Positions 25,592-34,686 of a stretch of DNA of 64,000 nt are shown here, piece by piece. The stretch covers positions 3,078,501-3,142,500 of the forward strand of contig NZ_FSRS01000001.1 of the NCBI RefSeq assembly GCF_900142935.1, given 5' to 3'. The notes under the pieces are model-generated. The model ran no database searches. It was not told the DNA's origin and worked only from the letters and a program-made list of their open reading frames with translations. The position numbers and the translations under genes were made by a program. The stretch is from Rhodovulum sp. ES.010 (GTDB lineage Bacteria > Pseudomonadota > Alphaproteobacteria > Rhodobacterales > Rhodobacteraceae). Every line of letters begins with the position of its first letter. The first letter of the stretch is position 1.

Positions 25592-26182
25592 ATGCAGACC
25601 ACGACTCTCTCCTTCGAAAACTTGCACAACCATGGCGAACTCTTTGCCAACATGCTTCGCGCAAGGCGTGAACTCTTCATCGAGCAGAACAAATGGGACC
25701 TGCCCGAGGCGCTGGGCATGGAATACGACCAGTACGACACCCCGGCCAGCCGCTGGGTGGTCGTTCATGACGACCTGGGCCAGGTCCTCGCGGGCAACCG
25801 GTTGACGCCTACGACCGCCCGCTGCGGAATCTACAGCTACATGATCCGCGATGCGCAGAAGGGGCTTCTCGACACGATCCCTTCGCATCTTCTCTATGAA
25901 GAGGCGCCGGTGGCCGAAACGGTCTGGGAAAGCTCGCGGCTTTTCGTCAGCCAGAAGGTGCCGCTGGCCCAGCGCCGCCCGATCTACTTCAATCTCGTGC
26001 AGGAACTGGCCAAGGCCGCGCGCAGCCTGGGCGCCACCCAGTGTCTTACGCTGCTCAACGCCAACTGGACCCTGTGGTACAAGCGGGTGGGCATCGACAT
26101 GACGGCGATGGGCCCGGTGATGGAAATCGACGGCATCAAGAACCAGGTGGTCTCGATGAACTTCGCGGCGAACCTGCACTGA
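25592..26182 (+). CDS. LuxI-family acyl-homoserine-lactone synthase
   Basis: Makes N-acyl-homoserine lactone signals from S-adenosylmethionine and an acyl carrier. 196 residues. The family's invariant residues are all present: R25, F29, W35, E44, D46, D49, R70, E113 and R116. A strong AGGAGG precedes the ATG. Paired with luxR upstream in the same direction. Acyl-chain specificity cannot be read from sequence. A GC-rich hairpin follows the stop. Confidence 0.95.
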   Translation: MQTTTLSFENLHNHGELFANMLRARRELFIEQNKWDLPEALGMEYDQYDTPASRWVVVHDDLGQVLAGNRLTPTTARCGIYSYMIRDAQKGLLDTIPSHLLYEEAPVAETVWESSRLFVSQKVPLAQRRPIYFNLVQELAKAARSLGATQCLTLLNANWTLWYKRVGIDMTAMGPVMEIDGIKNQVVSMNFAANLH

Positions 26183-26193
26183 CGCGGCGCAAG

Positions 26194-26217
26194 CCCCCCG
26201 CTCGGGTGGGCGGGGGG
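26194..26217 (+). terminator. Hairpin after luxI
   Basis: CCCCCCGCTC pairs with GGGCGGGGGG (one G-U) around a GGGT loop. No T-run follows, so termination would be partial or Rho-assisted. Confidence 0.5.
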
Positions 26218-26287
26218 TGTCCCGGCGTTGAACTCGTCATGCCATGCGCGCATATGCGTGGGTGTGACGTTCATGTGCAGCCAACCG

Positions 26288-27673
26288 ATGACCCGCTTCG
26301 CAGCGATCCTTTGCCTTTGTCTCGCCGCCCTGCCGCTCGCGGCCGAAGAGCGCCGCCTGCCGGCCTCGCGCGCCGAGATCAGCCTCAGCTTCGCCCCCGT
26401 CGTCCGTGAAACCGCGCCCGCGGTGGTCAATATCTATGCGCGACGCGTGGTCGCCGACCGGGTGAGCCCGTTCTCGAACGATCCATTCTTTTCCGACCTC
26501 TTCCGCAATTTCGGCCGAGCCCAGCCGCGGGTGCAGAACTCGCTCGGCTCCGGTGTGATCGTGTCGCGCGACGGTCTGGTCGTCTCCAACTACCACGTCG
26601 TCGGCCAGGCGACCGACATCCGCGTGGTGTTGGCGGACCGCCGCGAGTTCGACGCCGAGGTGCTGTTGAGCGACGAGGAGTCGGACCTCGCGATCCTGCG
26701 GCTGCGGGGCGCCGAGGACCTGCCCGCGCTCGATCTCCGAAATTCCGACACGGTCGAGGTGGGCGATCTCGTGCTCGCCATCGGCAACCCGTTCGGCATC
26801 GGCCAGACGGTCAGTTCCGGCATCGTCTCCGGGCTGGCGCGCTCGGGGCTGTCGATCGGCGGCGGGCGCGGCTATTTCATCCAGACCGACGCGGCGATCA
26901 ACCCGGGCAACTCGGGCGGCGCGCTCGTGGACATGCAGGGCCGGCTGGTCGGCATCAACACGGCGATCCTGTCGCGCTCGGGCGGGTCGAACGGCATCGG
27001 CTTCGCGATCCCGGCGAACCTCGTTTCGCGGTTCGTGGACCAGGCGCGCGAAGGGCGCGCCCGGTTCCAGCGCCCGTGGGCGGGCATCTCCGGCCAGGCG
27101 GTGGATGCGGGACTGGCCGAGGGCTTCGGCCTCGATGTGCCGCAAGGCGTCGTGCTCACCGGGCTGCATCCCGAAAGCCCCTTCGCGAAGGCCGGGCTCC
27201 GGCGCGGCGACGTGGTGATCGAGCTTGGCGGCGCGCCGGTGAATACTCCGCAAGAGATGTTGTTCCGCCTCTCGGCGGAGGGCGTCGGCGGCGAGATCGG
27301 TCTTCGTTACCTGCGGGACGGGCGCGGGTTCGAGGCGCGGCTGGCGCTGATCGCACCGCCCGAGACCCCTCCCCGCGACCCGGTGACGATTGCAGGGCGC
27401 AGCGTCCTGGCCGGGCTGTCGGTCGTCAACCTCAACCCCGCCGTCGCGCAGGAGGCGGGGTTGCCGGCCGACGCGGCGGGCGTTCTGGTGACCGATCCGG
27501 GCGACGTGGCGCGCCGCGTGGGGCTGCGCGCCGGCGATGTCCTGGTGCAGATCAACGACCGCGAGATTCGCACCACGCGCGACGTGGCCGCCGCCGCGCG
27601 GGCGGGCGGGCGCGGCTGGTATGTCGAGTATCTGCGCGACGGGCGGCGCGGCGCCTTGCGCTTTCGTGTCTGA
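26288..27673 (+). CDS. Periplasmic serine protease, HtrA/DegP family
   Basis: Quality-control endoprotease of the cell envelope. 461 residues from ATG 26288; the first 19 (MTRFAAILCLCLAALPLAA) form a Sec signal peptide. Catalytic triad H103 (SNYHVVG), D133 (ESDLAILRL), S209 (GNSGGAL) is complete. Two PDZ domains follow (about 265-360 and 375-460). Resembles DegQ/DegS more than long DegP. It follows luxRI in the same direction at 105 bases. An ATG at 26273 would add five residues but weaken the signal peptide. Confidence 0.95.
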   Translation: MTRFAAILCLCLAALPLAAEERRLPASRAEISLSFAPVVRETAPAVVNIYARRVVADRVSPFSNDPFFSDLFRNFGRAQPRVQNSLGSGVIVSRDGLVVSNYHVVGQATDIRVVLADRREFDAEVLLSDEESDLAILRLRGAEDLPALDLRNSDTVEVGDLVLAIGNPFGIGQTVSSGIVSGLARSGLSIGGGRGYFIQTDAAINPGNSGGALVDMQGRLVGINTAILSRSGGSNGIGFAIPANLVSRFVDQAREGRARFQRPWAGISGQAVDAGLAEGFGLDVPQGVVLTGLHPESPFAKAGLRRGDVVIELGGAPVNTPQEMLFRLSAEGVGGEIGLRYLRDGRGFEARLALIAPPETPPRDPVTIAGRSVLAGLSVVNLNPAVAQEAGLPADAAGVLVTDPGDVARRVGLRAGDVLVQINDREIRTTRDVAAAARAGGRGWYVEYLRDGRRGALRFRV

Positions 27674-27696
27674 GCCCGCTGGCATAGGCTGGGCAC

Positions 27697-29013
27697 ATGG
27701 CTGACCTCTTCGACCGTGCCGAGGGCGAGACACCCTCCAAAAGCGGGCCGCGCCCCTTGGCCGACCGCTTGCGCCCCACGCAGCTGGCCGATGTCATCGG
27801 GCAGGAGCATGTGCTGGGCCCCGACGCGCCGCTGGGCGTGATGCTGGCCTCGGGCACGCTGTCCTCGCTGGTCTTTTGGGGGCCGCCCGGGGTGGGCAAG
27901 ACCACGATCGCGCGGCTTCTGGCCGACGAGACCGACCTCGCCTTCGTCCAGATCAGCGCGATCTTCACCGGCGTCGCCGAGCTGAAGAAGGTGTTCGAGG
28001 CGGCGAAGATGCGCCACGCCAACGGGCAGGGGACGCTGCTTTTCGTGGACGAGATCCACCGCTTCAACAAGGCCCAGCAGGACGGCTTCCTGCCGCATAT
28101 GGAGGACGGCACGATCCTGCTGGTCGGCGCGACCACGGAAAATCCCAGCTTCGAGTTGAACGCCGCGCTTCTGAGCCGCGCGCAGGTGCTGGTGCTCGAC
28201 CGGCTCGACCTCGCGCATCTGGAACTCCTGGCCCAGCGGGCCGAGCACGAGTTGGGCCGCGCGCTGCCGCTGACCGGCCCGGCGCGCGAGCAGCTTCTGG
28301 AGATGGCCGATGGCGACGGGCGGGCCCTGATCAACCTGATCGAGCAAATCGCCGCCTGGAATGTCGACGGCGCGCTGTCCCCCCAGGACCTTGCCGCGCG
28401 GCTGCAGAAACGCGCCGCGCAATACGACAAGTCCGGCGAGGCGCATTACAACCTGATCTCTGCGCTGCACAAATCGGTGCGCGGCTCCGACCCCGACGCC
28501 GCGCTTTACTGGCTCGCCCGGATGCTGGAGGGCGGCGAGGATCCGCGCTACCTCGCGCGGCGCATCACCCGCATGGCAATCGAGGATATCGGGCTTGCCG
28601 ATCCGCAGGCGCAGACGCTCTGCCTCGATGCGTGGAACATCTACGAACGCCTCGGCTCGCCCGAGGGCGAACTGGCGCTGGGCCAGGCGGTGCTCTACCT
28701 CGCGCTCGCGCCGAAATCGAACGCGGGCTATGCGGCCTACAAGAACGCCCGCGCGGCGGCAAAACGCACCGGGTCGGAGCCCCCGCCCAAGCATATCCGC
28801 AACGCGCCGACCAAGCTGATGAAGGAGCAGGGCTATGGCGCGGGATATGAATACGACCATGACAGCGAGGCGGGCTTCTCGGGGCAGAACTACTTCCCCG
28901 ACGAAATGAAGCGCGGCGTCTACTACAACCCCGTGGAACGCGGCTTCGAACGGGAACTGAAACGCCGCCTGGACTACTTCACCAAGCTGCGTGCCCAGCG
29001 GCAGGGCGGTTGA
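27697..29013 (+). CDS. rarA: Replication-associated recombination protein RarA (MgsA)
   Basis: AAA+ ATPase acting at stalled replication forks. 438 residues; Walker A GPPGVGKTT at 62-70, Walker B LLFVDEIH near 114-121, and a C-terminal tetramerisation domain with AIEDIGLADPQA. First gene of a compact group with crcB, rluC, a HAD phosphatase and ATP12. Confidence 0.97.
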   Translation: MADLFDRAEGETPSKSGPRPLADRLRPTQLADVIGQEHVLGPDAPLGVMLASGTLSSLVFWGPPGVGKTTIARLLADETDLAFVQISAIFTGVAELKKVFEAAKMRHANGQGTLLFVDEIHRFNKAQQDGFLPHMEDGTILLVGATTENPSFELNAALLSRAQVLVLDRLDLAHLELLAQRAEHELGRALPLTGPAREQLLEMADGDGRALINLIEQIAAWNVDGALSPQDLAARLQKRAAQYDKSGEAHYNLISALHKSVRGSDPDAALYWLARMLEGGEDPRYLARRITRMAIEDIGLADPQAQTLCLDAWNIYERLGSPEGELALGQAVLYLALAPKSNAGYAAYKNARAAAKRTGSEPPPKHIRNAPTKLMKEQGYGAGYEYDHDSEAGFSGQNYFPDEMKRGVYYNPVERGFERELKRRLDYFTKLRAQRQGG

Positions 29014-29044
29014 CAAGGCCGGTGCGCGGCGCGAAGGGAACGCC

Positions 29045-29425
29045 ATGACTTCCGGAACGATCCTGCAGGTGGCGCTGGGCGGCGCGTTGGGCGCGGTGGC
29101 CCGGTACCTGACGGGCGTGGCCACGATCCGCCTGATGGGGTCGGGCTTCCCGTGGGGAACGCTGACGGTGAACATCGTCGGGTCGTTCCTGATGGGGGTG
29201 CTGGTGGTGGTGCTGGCAAAGAAGGGCGGCACCCATTTCGCGCCGTTCTTCATTACCGGGCTTCTGGGTGGTTTCACCACGTTTTCGGCCTTCTCGCTGG
29301 ACGCGATGACGATCTACGAGCGCGGCCAGACCGGGCTGGCGGCGGGGTATGTCGCGGCCTCGATGATCCTGTCGCTTGCGGCGATCGCGGCGGGGCTCTG
29401 GGTGGCGCGGGGGCTTTTGCCGTGA
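29045..29425 (+). CDS. crcB: Fluoride channel CrcB/Fluc
   Basis: Dual-topology fluoride exporter of the inner membrane. 126 residues from ATG 29045, four helices; GTLTVNIVGSFLMG and the signature GGFTTFSAFS are present. No fluoride riboswitch was seen upstream. Its stop overlaps the rluC GTG start (GTGA). Confidence 0.95.
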   Translation: MTSGTILQVALGGALGAVARYLTGVATIRLMGSGFPWGTLTVNIVGSFLMGVLVVVLAKKGGTHFAPFFITGLLGGFTTFSAFSLDAMTIYERGQTGLAAGYVAASMILSLAAIAAGLWVARGLLP

Positions 29426-30465
29426 GCGGGGTGCAGACCCTGACCGTGGGCGCGGGCGAGGGCGACCAGCGGCTCGACCGCTGGTTCCGGCGGCGCTTTC
29501 CGCATGTGCCCCAGGGTCGGATCGAGAAGATGTGCCGCAAAGGGGAGATCCGCGTCGATGGCGGCAGGGTGAAACCCGCGAGCCGCGTCGAAGAGGGTCA
29601 GCAGGTGCGCATCCCGCCGCTGCCCGAGCCGGGCGAGGCCCCTGCGACCCCGCGCCCCGCCGTCAGCGAGGCCGACGCCAGGATGATCCGGGCGGCGGTG
29701 ATCTATCGCGACGACCACATCCTTGCCCTGAACAAGCCGCCGGGCCTGCCTGTGCAGGGCGGCAGCGGGCAGACCCGCCACGTCGACGGCATGGCCGAGG
29801 CGTTGCGCTTCGGGTTGGACGAATCCCCCCGGCTCGTCCACCGGCTCGACAAGGACACCTCGGGCGTCCTGCTGATGGCCCGCACCCGCGCCGTGGCCAA
29901 GGACCTCACCTCGGCCTTCCGCTCGCGCGAGACGCGCAAGATCTACTGGGCGGCGGTCGCCGGCACGCCCAGTCCCGCGATGGGCACGATCCGCTACGGC
30001 CTGGTGAAGGCGCCGGGCCACGGCGCCAAGGGCGAGGGCGAGAAGATGGTTTGCATCCACCCCGACGCGGTGGACGCGACCCCCGGCGCAAAGCGCGCGG
30101 TGACCGACTACGCGGTGCTCTCTTCGCTGGCCAAGCGCGCGTCCTGGTGCGCGCTTGTCCCCGTGACCGGGCGCACCCACCAGCTCCGCGCCCATATGGC
30201 CGAGGTCGGCCACCCGATCGTGGGCGACGGCAAGTATGGCGGCTCGGGCCAGGTCAACGAGGGCGAGGGCTGGGGCGCGCAACTCGGCGGTGAGGTCAGC
30301 CGCAAGCTCCATCTGCACGCGCGCGCGCTTTCGCTGACCCACCCGGTCACCGGCCGCCCGCTCACCCTCACCGCCGCCTTGCCAGAGCACATGCGCCGCA
30401 CCTGGCAGATGTTCGGCTGGTCCGAGTCCGACGTCCCCGCCGATCCGTTCGAGGCGGCGGAATGA
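29422..30465 (+). CDS. RluC/RluD-type 23S rRNA pseudouridine synthase
   Basis: 347 residues from GTG 29422. An S4 RNA-binding domain (about 15-75; GRIEKMCRKGEIRVDGG) precedes the catalytic domain, whose motif HRLDKDTSG is at 140-148 with catalytic D143. Most like RluC, which modifies 23S positions 955, 2504 and 2580 in E. coli. Overlaps crcB upstream and the HAD gene downstream, so it is translated in one coupled unit. Confidence 0.92.
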   Translation: MSGVQTLTVGAGEGDQRLDRWFRRRFPHVPQGRIEKMCRKGEIRVDGGRVKPASRVEEGQQVRIPPLPEPGEAPATPRPAVSEADARMIRAAVIYRDDHILALNKPPGLPVQGGSGQTRHVDGMAEALRFGLDESPRLVHRLDKDTSGVLLMARTRAVAKDLTSAFRSRETRKIYWAAVAGTPSPAMGTIRYGLVKAPGHGAKGEGEKMVCIHPDAVDATPGAKRAVTDYAVLSSLAKRASWCALVPVTGRTHQLRAHMAEVGHPIVGDGKYGGSGQVNEGEGWGAQLGGEVSRKLHLHARALSLTHPVTGRPLTLTAALPEHMRRTWQMFGWSESDVPADPFEAAE

Positions 30466-31127
30466 GCGATCTCAGGCTCATCATCTTCGACGTCGACGGC
30501 ACGCTGGTCGACAGCCAGTCGCATATCGCCGCGGCGATGGAGGCCGCGTTCGTCGCCGAGGGGCTGCCGGTGCCGCCGCAGTCGCAGGTCCTCGGCGTGG
30601 TCGGGCTTTCGCTCGAGGTCGCGATGGCAACGCTCGTGCCCGAACTCGACGCGCCGCAGCGTGCGCGGATGGTCGAGACCTATCGCGCGGCATTCTTCGC
30701 GCATCGCGTCGGCAACGCCGCTTCGCCGCTCTATCCCGGCGCGCGCGGGGCGCTCGAGGTGCTGGCGGGGGTAGAAACGCATCTGTTGGGCATCGCCACC
30801 GGCAAGTCGCTCCGCGGGCTCGACCACATCCTGGAGGCGCATGGCCTCGGGCACCATTTCGTCACGCTGCAGGTCGCCGATCATCACCCCTCCAAGCCGC
30901 ACCCGGCAATGGTGCTGGCCGCGCTCGCGGAAACGGGCGTGCCGCCCGAAAACGCGGTGATGATCGGTGACACCGAATACGACATCGAGATGGGCCGCGC
31001 GGCGGGGGTGCGGACGCTGGGCGTGGGCTGGGGCTATCACCCGCCCGACCGGCTGGGGGCGGCCGACGCCGTGGTCGCCGGGTTCGCGGCGCTGCCCGCG
31101 GCCGTGAACGGGCTTTGGAGGGGCTGA
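30462..31127 (+). CDS. HAD-superfamily hydrolase (subfamily IA, phosphoglycolate-phosphatase-like)
   Basis: 221 residues with nucleophile motif FDVDGT (D10, D12), a helical cap, a late lysine region, and GDTEYDIEMGRAAGVRT as motif IV. Position behind an rRNA pseudouridine synthase is common in this group, and the substrate cannot be told from sequence. ATGA overlap with the previous gene; ATP12 follows after 4 bases. Confidence 0.92.
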   Translation: MSDLRLIIFDVDGTLVDSQSHIAAAMEAAFVAEGLPVPPQSQVLGVVGLSLEVAMATLVPELDAPQRARMVETYRAAFFAHRVGNAASPLYPGARGALEVLAGVETHLLGIATGKSLRGLDHILEAHGLGHHFVTLQVADHHPSKPHPAMVLAALAETGVPPENAVMIGDTEYDIEMGRAAGVRTLGVGWGYHPPDRLGAADAVVAGFAALPAAVNGLWRG

Positions 31128-31131
31128 AACG

Positions 31132-31851
31132 ATGGCGGAATGGGCGCTCAAGCGGTTCTGGAAAGCGGCCGAGGTCGCCGAGACCGATGGCGGCTTCACC
31201 GTGCATCTGGACGGCCGGCCCCTGCGCACGCCTGCCAAGGCACCGCTGGTGATGCCGACTCGCGCCATGGCCGAGGCCGCCGCCGCCGAGTGGGACGCGC
31301 AGGAGGCCGAGGTGCGGCCCCTGACCATGCCCGTCACCCGCGCGGCCAATGCCGCGATCGACCGGGTGCGCACCCACCGGGCGGAGGTCGCGGCCCTGAT
31401 CGCCGCCTATGGCGAAAGCGATCTGTTGTGCCACCGCGCCGACAGCCCGGCCGAGTTGGTCGCCTGGCAGGAGGCCGCCTGGGGGCCGTTGCTGGCCTGG
31501 GCGCGCGACGCGTTGGAGGCCCCGCTTGTCGTCACAAGCGGGGTGATCCCCTGCCCGCAGCCGGCCGACGCCCTGTCCGCGCTGCAGGCCCGCGTTGCCG
31601 CGCGCGACGAGTTCGAGCTTACGGCGCTGCACAATCTCGTGGGTCTCTCGGGCTCGCTCGTCATCGGCTTCGCGGCGATGGAGGACGCCGTGGCGCCGAT
31701 CGAGGAACTGTGGGACCTCTCGCGCCTCGACGAGACCTGGCAGGAGCGGCAATGGGGCGTCGACGACGAGGCCGCCGCGGCCGCGGCGCGCAAGAAAGAG
31801 GACTTTCTTCAGGCCCGCCGCTTCGCCGATCTGGCCCGCCGATCCGCGTAA
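31132..31851 (+). CDS. ATP12-family F1-ATPase assembly chaperone
   Basis: 239 residues homologous to mitochondrial Atp12, which protects the F1 alpha subunit before assembly. The N-terminal ALKRFWKAAEV and PLRTPAKAPLVMPT segments and the C-terminal EELWDLSRLDE(T)WQ-type region are typical. Bacterial members are confined mainly to alphaproteobacteria, which supports the taxonomic call. Last gene of the rarA group. Confidence 0.93.
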   Translation: MAEWALKRFWKAAEVAETDGGFTVHLDGRPLRTPAKAPLVMPTRAMAEAAAAEWDAQEAEVRPLTMPVTRAANAAIDRVRTHRAEVAALIAAYGESDLLCHRADSPAELVAWQEAAWGPLLAWARDALEAPLVVTSGVIPCPQPADALSALQARVAARDEFELTALHNLVGLSGSLVIGFAAMEDAVAPIEELWDLSRLDETWQERQWGVDDEAAAAAARKKEDFLQARRFADLARRSA

Positions 31852-32074
31852 TGCCCAGCCTTTGCGCCGCCTTGCCCGATTCTTGTGCGGGCCTTTCCGA
31901 GGGCGGTCCGGCCGGCCCCGCAACGCGACGCCCACCAGTGCGCCCTTGACCTTGTGGCGGGAATTTGCCCAAACTTGCCGCGCTGCGGGGGTTGTTCTCT
32001 CGGATGAGGCCATTGCCCTGCCGGGGTGACAAAAAAATGCCGTCTAGAGGGCGGAACATCAGGAAGAGGTAAAC
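31852..32074 (+). other. Upstream region of the aap operon
   Basis: 223 bases without a gene. TTGACC near 31945 has no convincing -10 at standard spacing. AGGAAGAGG precedes the aapJ ATG. No terminator for the ATP12 gene is evident. Confidence 0.4.
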
Positions 32075-33094
32075 ATGAAGACATCCGTATTTCTTGGCGC
32101 GCTGACGGTAGCCGGGCTGGCAGCCGGAGCGGGAGCCGCCGCCACGCTTGACGACGTGAAGGCGCGCGGAACGCTGAACTGCGGCACGAATACCGGGCTT
32201 GTCGGCTTCGCAGCGCCGGATGCGAACGGCGAATGGCAGGGCTTCGACGTTGCGGTCTGCCGGGCGGTGGCCGCCGCGGTGCTGGGCGACTCCTCGGCCG
32301 TCGAATTCGTCCCCACGACCGGCAAGACCCGCTTCACCGCCTTGGCCTCGGGCGAGATCGACGTTCTGTCCCGCAACACCACCTGGACCTTCAGGCGCGA
32401 CAACGACCTGAAGTTCACCTTCGTCGGCATCAACTACTATGACGGCCAGGGCTTCATGGTGCCGAAGGATCTGGGCGTGAGCTCCGCCAAGGAACTCGAC
32501 GGCGCGACGGTCTGCATCCAGACCGGCACGACGACCGAGCTCAACCTCGCCGACTTCTTCCGTGTCAACAACATCGGCTACGAGCCGGTGCCGATCGAGA
32601 CCAATGCCGAGGCGCAACAGCAATACCTGGCCGGCGCCTGTGACGTGTACACGACCGACGCCTCGGGCCTCGCCGCGACGCGGGCCACGTTCGAGGACCC
32701 GTCGGCCCATGCCGTGCTGCCCGATATCATCTCGAAAGAGCCGCTCGGCCCGCTTGTGCGCCACGGCGATGACGAATGGGCCGACATCGTGCGCTGGACG
32801 CTGAACGCGCTGATCGCGGCCGAGGAATACGGTGTGACCTCGGCGAATGTCGACGAACTGGCCTCGAACCCGACCTCCAACCCCGAGATCAACCGCCTGC
32901 TCGGCACCGAGGGCAATCTGGGCGAGATGATCGGGCTGGACAGCGACTGGGCCGTCCGCGCCATCAAGGCCGGCGGCAACTATGGCGAGCTGTTCGAGAA
33001 GTATATCGGCGAGAACACCCCGATCGGTCTGGCGCGCGGTCTCAACGCGCAGTTTACCGAGGGCGGCCTGCTCTATGCGCCGCCGTTCCGGTAA
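32075..33094 (+). CDS. aapJ: General L-amino-acid ABC transporter, periplasmic binding protein
   Basis: Binds a broad range of L-amino acids in the periplasm for the AapQMP transporter. 339 residues with signal peptide (MKTSVFLGALTVAGLAAGAGA). SBP family 3 fold: LDDVKARGTLNCGTNTGL, then the ligand-loop segment FVPTTGKTRFTALASGEIDV. Followed by a hairpin that probably lets aapJ be made in excess over the membrane genes. Confidence 0.95.
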   Translation: MKTSVFLGALTVAGLAAGAGAAATLDDVKARGTLNCGTNTGLVGFAAPDANGEWQGFDVAVCRAVAAAVLGDSSAVEFVPTTGKTRFTALASGEIDVLSRNTTWTFRRDNDLKFTFVGINYYDGQGFMVPKDLGVSSAKELDGATVCIQTGTTTELNLADFFRVNNIGYEPVPIETNAEAQQQYLAGACDVYTTDASGLAATRATFEDPSAHAVLPDIISKEPLGPLVRHGDDEWADIVRWTLNALIAAEEYGVTSANVDELASNPTSNPEINRLLGTEGNLGEMIGLDSDWAVRAIKAGGNYGELFEKYIGENTPIGLARGLNAQFTEGGLLYAPPFR

Positions 33095-33103
33095 GCCAGT
33101 GAC

Positions 33104-33134
33104 GAAGGGCGCGGGACATTCCGCGCCCTTCTTC
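33104..33134 (+). terminator. Attenuator-type hairpin between aapJ and aapQ
   Basis: GAAGGGCGCGG (33104-33114) pairs perfectly with CCGCGCCCTTC (33121-33131), loop GACATT, then TTCT. An intercistronic stem after the binding-protein gene is a usual way to favour it over the permease genes, by mRNA protection or partial termination. Confidence 0.7.
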
Positions 33135-33152
33135 TATCTGAGGTAAAAACAA

Positions 33153-33182
33153 GACGACACCCGGAAGGACGACACCCGGAAG
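33153..33182 (+). repeat. Tandem 15-bp duplication
   Basis: GACGACACCCGGAAG is repeated exactly twice, head to tail, in the aapJ-aapQ spacer 70 bases before the aapQ start. It may be a slippage product or a doubled protein-binding site. Confidence 0.85.
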
Positions 33183-33251
33183 AGCGCGCCCGACACGGGG
33201 CCAGCGCAAAATAAAACTGTGTTCCGGGAAAGCGCGACAGGGAGCGCCGCG

Positions 33252-34685
33252 ATGACCACAGCCAGCGATCCGCCGAAGGAGGCGTTCCGGCTCAGCATGC
33301 TGATCTATGACACACGCTATCGGTCGCTGACCATACAGGTGGTCGCGCTGATGGTGTTCATGCTGCTGGCGGCCTGGCTTGTCAACAACACGATGCAGAA
33401 CCTTGCCGATCTCGGCAAGCCGATCGAGTTCGGCTTCCTGACCGAACCGGCGCAATACGACATCAACCAGACGCTGATCCCCTACGACAACCAGGACAGT
33501 CATCTGCGGGCCGCGATGGTCGGGCTTCTGAACACGTTGCTGGTGGCGGTCCTCGGCTGTGCGCTCGCCACGGTCGTCGGCGTGATCGTGGGGGTTCTGC
33601 GCCTGTCGAACAACTGGCTCGTGGCGCAGATCATGTCCGTCTATGTCGAGATGTTCCGCAACGTGCCGGTGCTGCTGTGGATCGTGTTCTCGATGGCGAT
33701 CCTGATCGAGACCTTCCCGCCACCCAGCGCCTATCGCGGCGCCGAACCCGAGGCGCGGATGCTCCTTGGCGACAGTGTCGCGCTCACCAATCGCGGCTTC
33801 TACATCCCCAAGCCCCAGTTCACCCGCTCGCTCGGTGGCAACCCTCCGGCCGTGCAGCCCGAGGCGGAGGCGGTCGGCGGCGATGGCGCGGCCGGCGGTG
33901 TCGTCGGGATGGCGGGCGGAAGCAGCCGGATCGCCACGGGCGGCGCCGGAGGAAGTGCCACCGGCCAGTCCGATGCCCCGGCCGAGCGCGCGCAAGAAAT
34001 CGAGAACCGCGGGCAGACGACCGGGGCCTTGCCCTCGTCGTCGGTCTGGGACTGGGTCCTGATCCTGGGCGTGTTCGGCGCCTCGCTCCTCGGCGCAAGG
34101 GCGATCTCGCGATGGGCCGACCGCCGGCAGGAAGCGACCGGGCTTCGGCCCGGCACGATCTGGGCGCAACTCGCCGTGATCGTGCTGCCGGTCGCCGCGG
34201 TTCTCGCCGCGCTCGGGGTGCAGTTCCAGAAGCCGGAACTCACGGGGTTCAATTTCGACGGCGGCATCCACATGCGCAACTCGCTGATCGCGCTGTGGCT
34301 GGCGCTTGCGTTCTACACGGCCGCCTTCATCGCCGAGATCGTGCGCGGCGGGATCCTCGCCATTTCCAAGGGCCAGACCGAGGCCGCGGCCGCGCTGGGC
34401 CTGCGCCCTAACCGGATCATGTCGCTGGTGATCCTGCCCCAGGCGCTGCGCGTCATCATCCCGCCCCTGATCTCGCAATACCTGAACCTGACCAAGAACT
34501 CCTCGCTCGCGATCGCGGTGGGCTACATGGACATCACCGGCACGCTGGGCGGCATCACCATGAACCAGACCGGGCGCGAGCTGGAATGCGTGCTGCTGTT
34601 GATGCTGTGCTACCTGATCATCTCGCTCTGCATCTCGGCGGTGATGAACTGGTACAACAGCCGCGTCAAACTGGTGGAGCGGTAA
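33252..34685 (+). CDS. aapQ: General L-amino-acid ABC transporter, permease AapQ with low-complexity insertion
   Basis: Inner-membrane permease of the Aap system. 477 residues from ATG 33252 (MTTASDPPKEAFRLSML), with GGGAG upstream; rhizobial AapQ is about 400. The HisM-type domain has AAMVGLLNTLLVAVLG in its first half and EIVRGGILAISKGQTEAAAALG as the EAA loop near the end. Residues about 195-264 are a Gly/Ala/Ser-rich, low-complexity stretch with no recognisable fold, sited in a loop between helices, and account for the excess length. Confidence 0.93.
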   Translation: MTTASDPPKEAFRLSMLIYDTRYRSLTIQVVALMVFMLLAAWLVNNTMQNLADLGKPIEFGFLTEPAQYDINQTLIPYDNQDSHLRAAMVGLLNTLLVAVLGCALATVVGVIVGVLRLSNNWLVAQIMSVYVEMFRNVPVLLWIVFSMAILIETFPPPSAYRGAEPEARMLLGDSVALTNRGFYIPKPQFTRSLGGNPPAVQPEAEAVGGDGAAGGVVGMAGGSSRIATGGAGGSATGQSDAPAERAQEIENRGQTTGALPSSSVWDWVLILGVFGASLLGARAISRWADRRQEATGLRPGTIWAQLAVIVLPVAAVLAALGVQFQKPELTGFNFDGGIHMRNSLIALWLALAFYTAAFIAEIVRGGILAISKGQTEAAAALGLRPNRIMSLVILPQALRVIIPPLISQYLNLTKNSSLAIAVGYMDITGTLGGITMNQTGRELECVLLLMLCYLIISLCISAVMNWYNSRVKLVER

Positions 34686-34686
34686 G

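Noticed and set aside
28991..29044. Fluoride riboswitch before crcB
   Set aside because: The 31-base spacer after rarA is too short and lacks the riboswitch core; crcB is co-transcribed with rarA.
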